From positions 1 through 64,000 of the forward strand of contig CAICTM010000334.1 of NCBI GenBank assembly GCA_903772945.1: a stretch of 64,000 nucleotides of DNA. Reading direction: 5' to 3'. This document shows positions 25,901-35,922 of the stretch, in pieces. The notes beneath the pieces were generated by a model, which ran no database searches, was not told where the DNA came from, and was given only the letters and a program-made list of their open reading frames with translations. A program made the position numbers and the translations under genes. The number at the start of each line of letters is the position of its first letter. The first letter of the stretch is position 1. This stretch comes from Seminavis robusta (Eukaryota > Bacillariophyta > Bacillariophyceae > Naviculales > Naviculaceae).

Positions 25901-27975
25901 AGTCGCTCCAAGACAATCTGCAAACGCTTCGAGTTGATCTCGAGCTGGCAAGAGAACAGCACGAAGACGACACATCACTTTTGGAAGAGTCAAAGAAGGC
26001 AACCGACGAACAGCTCAAAGAAATGCGGGTCAAGGTTTTCCGAATGGAGGAGGAAAGCAAGAGCAAGCGCAAGCTCGAAGCAAATCTCAAGACTGAGAAC
26101 ACCAGACTCCGGGAAGAGATCGAATCCTGCGAAGAAAAGCTTGAAGAGCTCCAAACCAAACACGACGAACTTGAAAAGGAGTTTACAGACCTTCGTCTCG
26201 AGCACGATAACATCGTTACACGCGAGTACGGGCAGAGAGGGAAGAATTCGGATGTCGAGCTTACTCTGAGATCCCGCATTGCAAGTCTCGAGGCTGAGCG
26301 CGCTACACTTCAAGCTGATCTGGAAGCAGCTCGAGATTCAGCAAAGCAACATGTCGCTGAACTTGAAGCCAAGTATGAGAAGATCATCAGCGAGAGCGAG
26401 AAGCCTGATGACGACGAAACAACAAACAAGGCGGTCATGGCACTGCAAATGGAACTTGATAGTGTACGCGCTGAATATGCCTCCGCCTCCAAGCAACTCG
26501 AGGACATGAAGGACAGCCATGAGAAATTGCGACAGTGGAGTTTTGCTGTCATGAAACAGGGCAAAGAGAACTCGTCGCTCAAGGCTGAATGGGCCAGTGC
26601 TCAAGCCCGTGCGGCACTTGCTGAGGCGCAGGTGAAGTCCCTGAAGGAGGAAAAGGATGAGCTCGCTGAGTTCTTGAACAAGTCGAGGGTCGAAGTACAG
26701 CGCAAGAAGCAAACGCTCGAGTACACGATCCAAAGTCTTAGCGATAGCTTGGTTGGCGCTGCTAAGGTAGTGGACGAGATGGCGGAACAGCAACAACAGA
26801 TTGTGCACGAAGCATCGATTCACGAAGATGACTTGGTTCGAGCGTCCGAGGCTCGCGCCACATTCCTGAAGGACAGCGGGAGTCAAGAGGAATTCTTCAG
26901 CAAGGCATGCAAGAGTAGCAAGAAGATGGCCAGCCTGCTTCGACGCCAAGGACGCAAGTTCGCAGAACACATGGATGCGTATCAGGCGCTATTGACACAG
27001 TGGTCTGAATCTGTAGCAACAGCTTCATCTATGTCAGTGGCGGACGAGGAGACGACGCTACCATCAGACGAGGCAAAGGATAAAGAGGCACGTGACGACG
27101 GAGACGCAGAACCTATGTCCACTTTGGAAGAAACGACCCAACCAGAGGCACCCACCGACGAGGGCGATTCTCCAGTGCATCGTGTCGAGGGTGAAAAGGA
27201 TGCCCAAGACGGCGACGAAGACGAAGCCGAGCCTCAAGATCGAACGGATCAAGCTGTAAATGTGGCATGCGCGGATCAAGCAGCAGATCCTGTCGACAAT
27301 GATGAACAACGGCAAAACGACAGCGCCGAAGAAGAGACGACGGTGGCCGAAGAAGAGACGACGGTGGCCACCGGACCGGCGGAGAAGCCAGTTGAAACAG
27401 ACGAAACAGACGTGAAAGCAGCAATGGAAACAACTCGGGATGCAACGAACGACGTAGTGACAACCACAACAACTGCAGAGGAAATCACGGAAACCCCTGA
27501 AGGAACAAAAGAAGAGCCAGACGAGCCAGCGCTAGGAGAAGAAGAGGGCGAGAAAGAGGCACAAACAACGCCATTGCAAAAAGAATCAGCAATGTCAGCT
27601 GATACCGCAACCATAGTCGTCAACGAGGACGAAACAAGGGACGACGAAGAGGTTCCATCATCACCACGAAACGAAGAAACGTGTTCTAAAGACAGTTCGG
27701 AAGGAGATTCCTGCAACCTCGAAGAGAACATGTCTAACGATAGCTCCGTGGATGCGTCAACAAGAATGAGCAGCTGCGAAGACCTTGACGACGACAGCAC
27801 TCGCAACGAACAGCGTACAGGAGTGATTCCCTTGGAAGACGGCATTGAGATGTTCCACAATCCAGTGAGTTGATTCCCTTTCACGAGCGGCTGGCTGTCA
27901 AATGCCGTTGTTCGCTTCGAGTCCTAACCTTACTGCTCCCATTGTTTCTCGTCTGTTTTGCAGTTTGTTCTGTAG
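19951..27975 (+). CDS. Giant ankyrin-repeat and coiled-coil protein with acidic C-terminus
   Basis: Exon 1 is 19951-27864. A strong donor GTGAGT at 27865 and acceptor TTTTGCAG ending at 27963 suggest a last small exon (27964-27975) ending FVL-stop. Reading through the donor would instead end VS-stop at 27873. The ATG is at 19951 (MEQSAKQ); upstream in-frame codons have no ATG. The protein is about 2640 residues. Residues ~115-215 hold two to three ankyrin repeats (LLPIHAAMIF, LPLHLAFRND, GRTPLDVARS). Residues ~240-2330 are nearly continuous heptad-like coiled coil rich in Glu, Lys and Leu. The last ~280 residues are acidic and Thr/Glu-rich. There are internal duplications. LRLK-LL/LI-TLEAE occurs near residues 605 and 738, and YLQG/FLQG-(S/T)VKN near 1717 and 1848. 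KYK-x-DIKTKKE occurs near 1830 and 1961. A scaffold, tether or motor-adaptor role is plausible, but none is shown. Confidence 0.85.
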
Positions 27976-28799
27976 TGTACGATTGAATTTGATTCAAGAC
28001 AACAATGATGATACAGTGTCTCGCGCACCGCACCATCAGAATGAAGGGTGGACACCACCAGAGTTTGCTCCTCATAATGGATCTGTGTGCGGGGGCGGAA
28101 GCTACCCAACAAGAAAGACGTAGTGTGATCCATGCATCCATATATAATACATGTTACTAGTAAACAAAAGCGTCTAAACAGAGTTTTGAAGAATACTGTG
28201 TAGCTCTTCGTCAAAGATGCCTCGTGTGCACACGGACGGAAGGGAAGTTTGAGCCTATTGGTTTTGGAAGGGTGATGTCTCTACCGGTACCACGACGAAT
28301 GGCCAATCTTGATGCATCGCAACAGCTGATTTGTTTTTGCCTTTACCGCTACATGGCTTACAGTACGGTACGGTATGACAATGCCAGTTGACGAGCCAAA
28401 GGGAAACAGCAACGAGTACCTCCGGCGGCCTAGCTAGCTACGTTTAGTGAGTTCTCTTGTGGAGTGAAATCGTAGGGTAAACATACCGGTAGCATGGTAC
28501 AGTTGGCACCTGTCTACGGTATGGGGCCATGGAGGGAGAACGCCACACCCGTACCGGTACCGGTAGCTGTACCGGTAGTGAGTTCTCTTGTGGAATGGAA
28601 ATCTTTTCTTCTAATGTTAGCTCGATCTATGCATGCTCTATACCGGTATTTGCTAACTAAGTAAGAGTAGCCCAAGCTGTCCTCCCTCCATGTTACCACG
28701 AATCGACAGCACGCTAGCTAGTTGTTGTTGTTGTTGTATCACCAGCAATTCCCTCTGTTGTACATGTATTGTCTCCACAGCCGAACACACATCAATCAA
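27976..28799. other. Intergenic with ACCGGT/GGTACC palindromes and a short duplicated block
   Basis: The block GTGAGTTCTCTTGTGGA(G/A)TG occurs twice, near 28447 and 28577. GTACCGGTACCGGTAGC lies near 28552, with further ACCGGT copies near 28284, 28486 and 28641. A GTT microsatellite, GTTGTTGTTGTTGTT, lies near 28722. No gene is seen. Confidence 0.55.
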
Positions 28800-30338
28800 T
28801 CAATCTAATTTTGACGACTGCGCCAACACATTGGTATTTGCCTTGCGTTCATACGTGATTACCATGTTGTCCATTGTCACCAATGTGTGCGGATGATACC
28901 GCCCCAATAGCTGTAGTTCTTTCTCGAGGCAGGCTTCAAACAGTGGTTCTGCCTTGTCATACTTATGCCGATCCAGCCAAATCGCAGCCCTATTGTGCAT
29001 GCTTGCCAATGTGGCAGGATGATTTCCCCCCAGTACGGTTTTTCGTTGGTTCCAACAGTCGTCATATAGCGCCATGGCGGCTGCATGGTTTGTTTGTTGA
29101 TGGTCGCCTCCCAGACGGAGCAAAATGTTGGCGAGTAGATTGATGGACGACAGCGTATCGGGATGAGATGGCCCGAGCAACTTTTTGCGTTGTGCGAGGC
29201 AGTCTTCCAACAAGGTTTTTGCTTCGGCATGATGTTCTTGCTTGTGATACAGTCGAGCCAGATTATGCATTGCCTTGCATATTTCGGGTTGGAGTTCTTT
29301 TCGTTTTTTCTTGTCGAATTGAAACGATATTTGGAAGCATCGTTCCAACTGACATTCGGCTCGCACGTAGTTTCCTTGATGCCGATATAGTTCGCCCATG
29401 ACATTGTAAAGTTGTAGTAGTTCGGTATCGTTGTCGCATTCGTTCAAAGCCTGTTGACAAGTGGCAATGACCCAGTTTCGATACTGATCCAATACCAATG
29501 CATTGGCGGGTGCCATGCCCATACTTTGCAGCATGATGTGTCGTAGAATGGCTTGTTTGTCTTGTGCCACTGATGCGTGACTGCGCTCCATGTCAATGAG
29601 AGCCTGTATTTGGTGGAGCATGTCATTTGGATCGTGTTCTATCAGTGTTTGGAAGAATTGTTTCTTTTGATGTTCCGTCATGGCAAACTCCAAAGGCGTT
29701 ACGGCACCTGTAAAATACAGTTCCAGCAAACACCAAGCGCGGGTAATGGGAGGGGCGAGGAGGGGTGGATGATTGGGAGTGATGCTCGGATGAGGGACCA
29801 TGACTACTACTGTTCGTCCAATTTCGGTAATGGTGGATTGAAGTGAGTGAAACCACTGTGGATTGTCGAGACTGCTGTACTGCTTGTGTGGATTAAGCGA
29901 AAAGAGAGACATCCAAATGATGGGTCTTTTATGACGTGTACTTGTATCGTCATTGCTGCCGTCAGATGCTGCTGGGCCAAAATGACATTCCAAAGACTCA
30001 ATAATTTTCAAAAACTCGCTCTGCCAATCATGACAAATAAAGACGGCCGCCTGGGCCGCCACAGATGGATGCTGTTGCGATTCTAGCCATTCGCAAAACG
30101 ATTGGTCTCCTTGTTTCACCATGGGCTTGACGAATTGTTCACACACTTGATGGGTGCTTAATCCTTGCAATCTGTCACGGCCGCCACATGCCTGGTAAAA
30201 GTCGGGCAGATACGACCAGTACAGGCCCGCCTTGGGACAAAGAACAGTGGAGCCTGGAGTGCATGATGATGTACACGGTTCGACCGATCCTTTCTTCTCG
30301 GCGTCGTCTTGGTCTTCTCGGGAAAGGGAACCTCCCAT
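28800..30338 (-). CDS. TPR (kinesin light chain-like) protein with N-terminal TIR-like domain and possible N-myristoylation
   Basis: Single exon, 512 residues from the ATG at 30338. The start MGGSLSRED fits the N-myristoylation pattern (Gly2, Ser6). I prefer it over an upstream in-frame ATG near 30476 because the stretch between is T-rich and not protein-like. Residues ~85-230 hold a domain with AAVFICHDWQSEFLKIIESL, IIWMSLFSLNPH, EIGRTVVVMVPHPS and ITRAWCLLEL. This block precedes TPR arrays in many protist and fungal proteins and may have a TIR-like fold (inference). Residues ~310-500 hold about five KLC-type TPRs of 42 residues (AKTLLEDCLAQRKKLLGPSHP, then DTLSSINLLANIL). The architecture resembles NLR/TPR signalling proteins, with a variable repeat array as ligand or partner surface. 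The function is unknown. Confidence 0.82.
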   Translation of the reverse strand: MGGSLSREDQDDAEKKGSVEPCTSSCTPGSTVLCPKAGLYWSYLPDFYQACGGRDRLQGLSTHQVCEQFVKPMVKQGDQSFCEWLESQQHPSVAAQAAVFICHDWQSEFLKIIESLECHFGPAASDGSNDDTSTRHKRPIIWMSLFSLNPHKQYSSLDNPQWFHSLQSTITEIGRTVVVMVPHPSITPNHPPLLAPPITRAWCLLELYFTGAVTPLEFAMTEHQKKQFFQTLIEHDPNDMLHQIQALIDMERSHASVAQDKQAILRHIMLQSMGMAPANALVLDQYRNWVIATCQQALNECDNDTELLQLYNVMGELYRHQGNYVRAECQLERCFQISFQFDKKKRKELQPEICKAMHNLARLYHKQEHHAEAKTLLEDCLAQRKKLLGPSHPDTLSSINLLANILLRLGGDHQQTNHAAAMALYDDCWNQRKTVLGGNHPATLASMHNRAAIWLDRHKYDKAEPLFEACLEKELQLLGRYHPHTLVTMDNMVITYERKANTNVLAQSSKLD

Positions 30339-30738
30339 CGTGAGGTGGACGAACAATGCAGCCGAATGTCGAACAGATCTTCGTCGTCGATCTTTGTCGT
30401 CGAGAGAATTGTTTTTGATTTGAACAAAATAAAAAAAAAATCGAAAATTTAGGGTCGTGCAGTCTATTTTTACCATTCCCAATTAAGGGAGCACGAGGCT
30501 TGGGATCATGCAGCTCAAGCAAGAGCTCCGTGTATGAACTGAACCACACCGTGCATGCAGTGTGGATGCTACATCGGCAAGAATGAGAGGAATGTATTGG
30601 GTTACGATTGGATCCTTTCGCCGCGCCTGTTTCATTTTCTGAGACTAGCTAGTACGCTGTACACTGTGTAGCATACACCCAATGAAAAACGAACATCAAC
30701 GGGGCGCAAATTGCAAACTCTAGGTTCAATTCGTGGGT
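30339..30738. other. Intergenic between TPR gene and RING gene
   Basis: Holds the 5' flank of the TPR gene (with a T-rich ATAAAAAAAAAATCG stretch near 30428) and the 3' flank of the RING gene. No gene is seen. Confidence 0.5.
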
Positions 30739-32575
30739 TCACTGCAGCCGCTGAAACTTGCACGGATCTTTGAACTCTTCACTCTCAATCGACACTTCGG
30801 CCTTTGTCCATAGATCAAGGAGAACTTCTTCAGCGTTAGTATTTGATTTACTCCAGATTTTCCCGGCTTGACAGATATGCGCAATGGTGGGCTGACACAC
30901 AGATGAAAGGTATCTGATTGTGGAATCCTCCAGATCGCACTTCTTTCCCATCCTGGGGCAGGCAACAAGAAAGAAAAACGTGAGCAAAAAAGAAGAGTGA
31001 GCACGAGACATCACCCAACAGTAGGAACAGCGTCCTTGCCTTGCCGTATTTTACTCACCTGAGAAAGTGTACGCGGCAAAAAGTCCATTGTCGGCATGTG
31101 AATTCATCGAACGTGGGGCTGTGCGATTTCGTGAAATAATCAACCACATCATTGTAGCCATCCGATGGGCGAGCAGTCACAACTCCCAAAACATACACTG
31201 GGCCAATGTAGCCCTCATCGCCCAGCAACCTTGCAGGCATGAAGCGACACTGTGGATATTCGTGTCTCATCAAGATAAAATCACCAACTCGTACTGAATT
31301 TTCAAACATTTTCACCTGCGTAAAGGCACTTTTGTTGTAATAGTCGTCTGCTTTCAAAATGCCGATGATGGCTTCATCTGTGTGCCCGTCTGACTTGAGG
31401 TTCAAATAGTTTTGGGTATATGCTGCAAATCCAATGGTGGCAGCTTTAGCTGCAATGAAGGTCCCAAAACCTTGGTTGCTCTTTTTATTGCCGTTTTTGC
31501 TCTTGCTAAGGAAGGGATTGATATGGAATACGCTTGTTGAGTTTGAAAGGAAGTTATCTTTGGTAAAGAGCTCCTCTGGATTTGGCAAGGATGCCGATTC
31601 ACCAAGCAATGCTTCAGGCCCAGCCCCCGGAGCCGTCCTCGGCAAGGCTGTCGCGGCAGACTCGGTTCTTTCCGCCACTGGACCCCCACTCGAGACAGCT
31701 TCAGGAGCTTCAACTGCAGCACTCGGTGGAGAATCGGGGGCCCCATTTTGGTTATTACAATTGGATGCTGCGGCTTGGGCCGATGGAACAGCGACGTTTG
31801 GGGTTGCCGAAACAGCGAAGTCTGGTGTTGCTGAAGCAATGAAGTTAGAGGTTGCTGAAGCAGCCACATTTGGGGTTGCCGAAGCAGCGAAGCTTGTGGT
31901 TGCTGAAGCAGCGAAGTTTGGGGTTGCTGAAACAACATCGTTGGGAGCAGGTTCAGGTTGGCTGGCTTGACTGTCGTCTTTAATAGTAGCAATCTCGTTT
32001 TGCCTCTCACTCTCTTCTTCATTGCCCCCATTTGTAGATTCGCCTGATGACTCTGAAGGAACTTTCTGGGGAGGCGAATCAGCTGAGTTTGTCCTCTGCC
32101 TTCTGCCAGAAGTACTTGCCATGCTGTCAAGCTGACTGGCGGGTCGCTTTGCACTTGCTTTTGCACTCCTTGGATTGCCCCGCCGCGGAGGAGGTGGTAT
32201 GACTCCCACTACCTCGATTTCAGAATCAGAATCAGATTCCGGTGTCTCTTTCTCTGTTTCGTCCTCCTGTTTTATAGTACCGGTAGGGCTCTTTGCAGAT
32301 GCCGGATCACTTCGCTTAGAGATTTGAGTGCAGTAATCTACATTTGGTGAAAACCTCTCTTTCAGGAAGGCTTCCTCATCACCACATTTTGGGCAACGAT
32401 GCCATTTGCCCTTGCCCAGGGGAACCAATGCCACGAAGCATTCCATGCAGTAGGAAAGATGGTTGCATGCTTGTGACTTGACAGGGCGCTTGTCTTCCTG
32501 ATATCCATGTTGGTTCCTCTTTGTTCTCGATTCAAAGGGTTCCAAGCAAAGGTCGCACTTGTCGAACAACGACAT
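30739..32575 (-). CDS. RING-type zinc finger protein with 8-residue repeats
   Basis: Exons are 32575-31059 and 30952-30739, with junction HFL-R-MGKKCD (AG|G). The protein is about 576 residues. The N-terminus is a RING-like cysteine/histidine cluster, residues 7-65: CDLC, then QACNHLSYCMEC, then RCPKC. This fits C-x2-C...C-x-H-x3-C-x2-C...C-x2-C and suggests E3 ubiquitin ligase activity (inference). Residues ~100-330 are disordered and acidic, with SDSDSEIEVVGVI, which resembles a SUMO-interaction motif. An imperfect tandem repeat of SATPNFAA-type 8-mers follows, about seven copies encoded near 31790-31945. The C-terminal ~230 residues look globular (GFGTFIAAKAATIGFAAYTQ, VRVGDFILMRHEYP, YVLGVVTARPSDGY) but I do not recognise the family. 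The repeat is a 24-nt unit and likely variable in length. Confidence 0.75.
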
Positions 32576-34009
32576 GGTTTAGCTGCCTGTTGCTTTAATG
32601 ATCACTCGTTGGATGGCTGCGTTGAGCAACCGCTTGATGGGATAGCAATGTTAATACACATCCCTTCCTTTTGGTGGGAGATACTGAATGAGCGATCCCT
32701 TTTCTATCGGTACTGGCGAGCTTCTTAGAAAAAGAAAAGATATTTTAAGCACGAATGAATGTCCATTCTGTGAAACAAACTTGCGCACTCTTATTACACT
32801 CCCTCACATCTCATACCGGTACCGGTAATACTCCCATGAAGAGCAGATCCGTAGACTTCCCCTCACAGTTCCAAAAAACTGCTGCTCTACCGGTATCCCA
32901 TAGAAGGGATGCTTTCTACTACCTGGTGCAGCGTAGCACGCCAGAAGTTGCTTCTCTACAAGCACCATCATCCCTGCAAACTCTTGAACCCAACGTTCCA
33001 ACTCCCACTGCAAGCCTCATGAGCACAGGTCCAGCCATCTCATGGGCAACTGCAGCCCCACTTGAAGATATTCAAATGCATGCAGATGCTCAGCAAAATT
33101 GAAGTATGTATGTTTTGCACTCCATTTTTCTGAAAATGATGTCCTCGGCAGCAACCAAACTGCGTGTTTTCTGGACTGCTTCATCATTTCCACACTTTTG
33201 GAGGGTTTGCTTGTACCGGTACATCGTAGCTCTTCCTCCAGCTTTGCTTGGTGTGGACCCTGACGTTGGGCCTGGTGTTGGTTGAAGGCGTATGTCCAAC
33301 ACACGACCTCAGAGCCGGTGTTTGGCCAATGCTGGTCCTGGAGTCCTGGAGTTGGGCTGTTCGTGGGGATCGGTGCTGGCCCGTTTTAAATTTGGCTTAC
33401 TGATTTGATCCATTTACATTTTTTCATGCAGATTTTTCCCTGCAAGCTAGCTAGACTACATGTAGCTCAGCAGCTCAGCCACCGTACCGGTACCGGTACT
33501 GGTGGGATTGACCAGCTACTGTACTATCATGTAGCGGTAGACTATTTGACCATAAAGTGTAAAATGGTGCCGTGGGAAGGGGTGGGCATAACATAAAGAC
33601 GCACAGTGGGCCCTATCATTGGTTTTCGCGCAACGGAAACTGGTCTGGCTGACGGAAATTTCCAAAGCTGTCTTAAGGACCGGGACTCAGGCTTGCGCGC
33701 CGCAAGGAAGACGAGGAGAGGAGCCGACAGGATGAACGATGCGCAAAGAGGGTGAAGGGCAGAAGCTGTGGAAGAGGTCTTCGAGAGTGTGTTGACAAAA
33801 TAGCCAGCACCACCACCAACCAAGATACTAGTAGTCAATACAGTGCGTGTCTCCTGTCACTTTGCGGTTGGAGCCCTAAGCTTGCTGTCGAGGCATCGAT
33901 CAATCAATCCAACAAGGAGAGCAGCAAGAGATTCGTCTATCCGTTGGCGACAGCTCCTCCAGTTCCCTGTCACAGTCTCCATCGTGTTTCCTCGCGCAAC
34001 GACTAGGAG
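32576..34009. other. Long intergenic region, possible small unknown ORF at 32755-33102
   Basis: A plus-strand frame at 32755-33102 could encode 115 residues ending in APLEDIQMHADAQQN. It contains the ACCGGTACCGGT palindrome near 32815, which elsewhere in this window is intergenic, so I do not call it a gene. GTACCGGTACCGGTACTGGTG lies near 33485 and ACCGGTAC near 33211. The right end is the 5' flank of the Q-rich membrane protein gene. Confidence 0.4.
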
Positions 34010-35743
34010 ATGCCTTCGTTTCGGCAGTTTTCGTCTGGTGGACAGTCGTCGCACTTGCACACGCCCGAGGCAACGCCGCTGAGAAAGCGCGAGAACGATA
34101 GCTTTGCGTCTCCAGAAGCTCCTTTGTTGTGGCGTCAATCGCTTCAACCGGCAACCGGAGGTCTTCACAATACTAGTACTAGTTACAGTCCATCGATGGC
34201 TGCGTCATCATCACACTTTGCGGATGTGAACTTTGTACACTCATCACGGCGCCGGGGACGATACGATAACCGTCAAGGGGCTCAGTTCTGGGTTCCATGG
34301 GTCATGAGAGGGATACTGGCTTCTCCGCTCATTGTGGTTATGATGTGGCTTGCGTTTGTGGCCATTCGACACCCGAGAGAAGCACAGACTGTCAAGAACA
34401 ATAATAGCTATGGCATGCCGCGGGTTCTCCAGCAAAAGCATCCCGAAAACAAAATCCTTCATCCATTCCTGGCTAGTCATCATCAGAAGAATTCTGCTAA
34501 CGATCATCCGATTCCTGTCTACGTGCCCATGGGGGCTTCTCAAAATGATCAACAACTCCAGCAAGAGTTCACTCAGATGGTGCAGAACTCGGGCTTACAA
34601 CAACCTCCGCAGTACATGATTCCTATGTCACAAGCTCACAAAACATTAATGAAGGAGAGTCAGTCAACGCAACAGCAGCAGTTCCAACAATACTCGCAAC
34701 AAGGTCAACTGCAAATGAACATTCCAATGCAGCAAGCCCAGCCACAGATCATGGCGGGACAAAACATGATGCAGCTCACCCAGCAACAACCAGGGCATGG
34801 GTATCAACAGATACAGCAACCTCAAATGATGCAGCAACAGCAACAACAGCTTGAGGGAAACGTGGTTTTGCAGCAGGCTCAGCCACAGATGCAAATGCAA
34901 CAGTCACAGTTGATGCAGCAACAACAACCACAAGTGATTCAACAGATGCAGCAACAACAACCACAAATGATTCAGCAGCAACAGCAACCGCAGATGATTC
35001 AGCAGCTGCAGCAACAGCAACCGCAGATGATGGAGCTGCAACAGCCGGAAGCAGAAACTCAACCAATCATGATGTACCCACGAGGGGGAAATCATGTTCA
35101 AAACCAAAGACCTGCGCATCCGTCAAGGTGGAACAACCTTAGAGGCGGAGGCAAAAAGCACGCAAAGCCACATAAGCTGCAACAACAAGATGTTCCTCCG
35201 CAATCAGCTGCGCAACCAAAGATATTCTATTATGAACCAAACCAGGCCATCGTACAGGGACAGTTGCAAGCCCCTACCGTTGTCTACGACGAACATGGTA
35301 ACGAAATTGAACTGGCATCCTTGGTGACTGGTGTGACAGAGTTGTTCATCGAACCCCCGCTCTTGGCAGACCTGCCCATGTTTGGAGCATCTCAGCCCAT
35401 CAACGGCAACAGACGAATGATGGCAGCCTCCAACAGCACCAACTCCACTCTTCCCCACTTACTGGGACCTCCTCCCTTGGAAATGAAAATCAAGACACCG
35501 GAGTCATGGGGTCAATCAACCTCCCAAGACCAATCCATTATTGTTTGTACTGTAGCAGTGATGGCGTTGCTCGTTGGAGCCTTGTCAGCGCGACGGTTGC
35601 GAGCTCGATCATACCTCTCATCTTGCATTGAAAACGAGAGCCTCGAAGATGATGTGGCCTTTGACAGCGCATATACCGTTACTGGAGGGGATAGCTACAA
35701 TACCTTTGGATGGAAGGGAGATCTGGAGAAATTCGATGTGTAG
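34010..35743 (+). CDS. Q-rich two-span membrane protein with C-terminal EKFDV tail
   Basis: Single exon, 577 residues from the ATG at 34010 (MPSFRQFSSGG). Residues ~95-125 form a first membrane span (WVMRGILASPLIVVMMWLAF) after a basic stretch. Residues ~200-345 are very rich in Gln and Met (QQQQPQ, PQMIQQ). Residues ~500-520 form a second span (SIIVCTVAVMALLVGALSA) followed by RRLRAR and a 50-residue tail that ends SYNTFGWKGDLEKFDV. The charge pattern puts both ends in the cytosol and the Q-rich part in a lumen or outside (inference). The tail ending recurs in the protein at 43061-43975. No enzyme domain is seen. The codon pattern and the two clean spans argue for a real gene. The CAG/CAA tract may vary in length between alleles. 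Confidence 0.75.
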   Translation: MPSFRQFSSGGQSSHLHTPEATPLRKRENDSFASPEAPLLWRQSLQPATGGLHNTSTSYSPSMAASSSHFADVNFVHSSRRRGRYDNRQGAQFWVPWVMRGILASPLIVVMMWLAFVAIRHPREAQTVKNNNSYGMPRVLQQKHPENKILHPFLASHHQKNSANDHPIPVYVPMGASQNDQQLQQEFTQMVQNSGLQQPPQYMIPMSQAHKTLMKESQSTQQQQFQQYSQQGQLQMNIPMQQAQPQIMAGQNMMQLTQQQPGHGYQQIQQPQMMQQQQQQLEGNVVLQQAQPQMQMQQSQLMQQQQPQVIQQMQQQQPQMIQQQQQPQMIQQLQQQQPQMMELQQPEAETQPIMMYPRGGNHVQNQRPAHPSRWNNLRGGGKKHAKPHKLQQQDVPPQSAAQPKIFYYEPNQAIVQGQLQAPTVVYDEHGNEIELASLVTGVTELFIEPPLLADLPMFGASQPINGNRRMMAASNSTNSTLPHLLGPPPLEMKIKTPESWGQSTSQDQSIIVCTVAVMALLVGALSARRLRARSYLSSCIENESLEDDVAFDSAYTVTGGDSYNTFGWKGDLEKFDV

Positions 35744-35922
35744 CTTATGATTCCTTTCCCTCTTCTGCGCATGCATATAGTAACACAAAACTAAGATACA
35801 CTATTACTACAGCTAGAACATTACATAGAAGCTTGTTGCCAGTAACCGCCGCACCACAATAACACCAGAGACCGACTGGCGGTGTTTCTTTGCGGGAGTT
35901 ATTCAGTTCTTTGTCGCTAGAT

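Noticed and set aside
20655-26970. Many minus-strand open frames rich in Leu, Ser and Phe
   Set aside because: They are the reverse of the Glu/Lys-rich coiled-coil exon, whose antisense has few stops. No starts, splice sites or domains support them.
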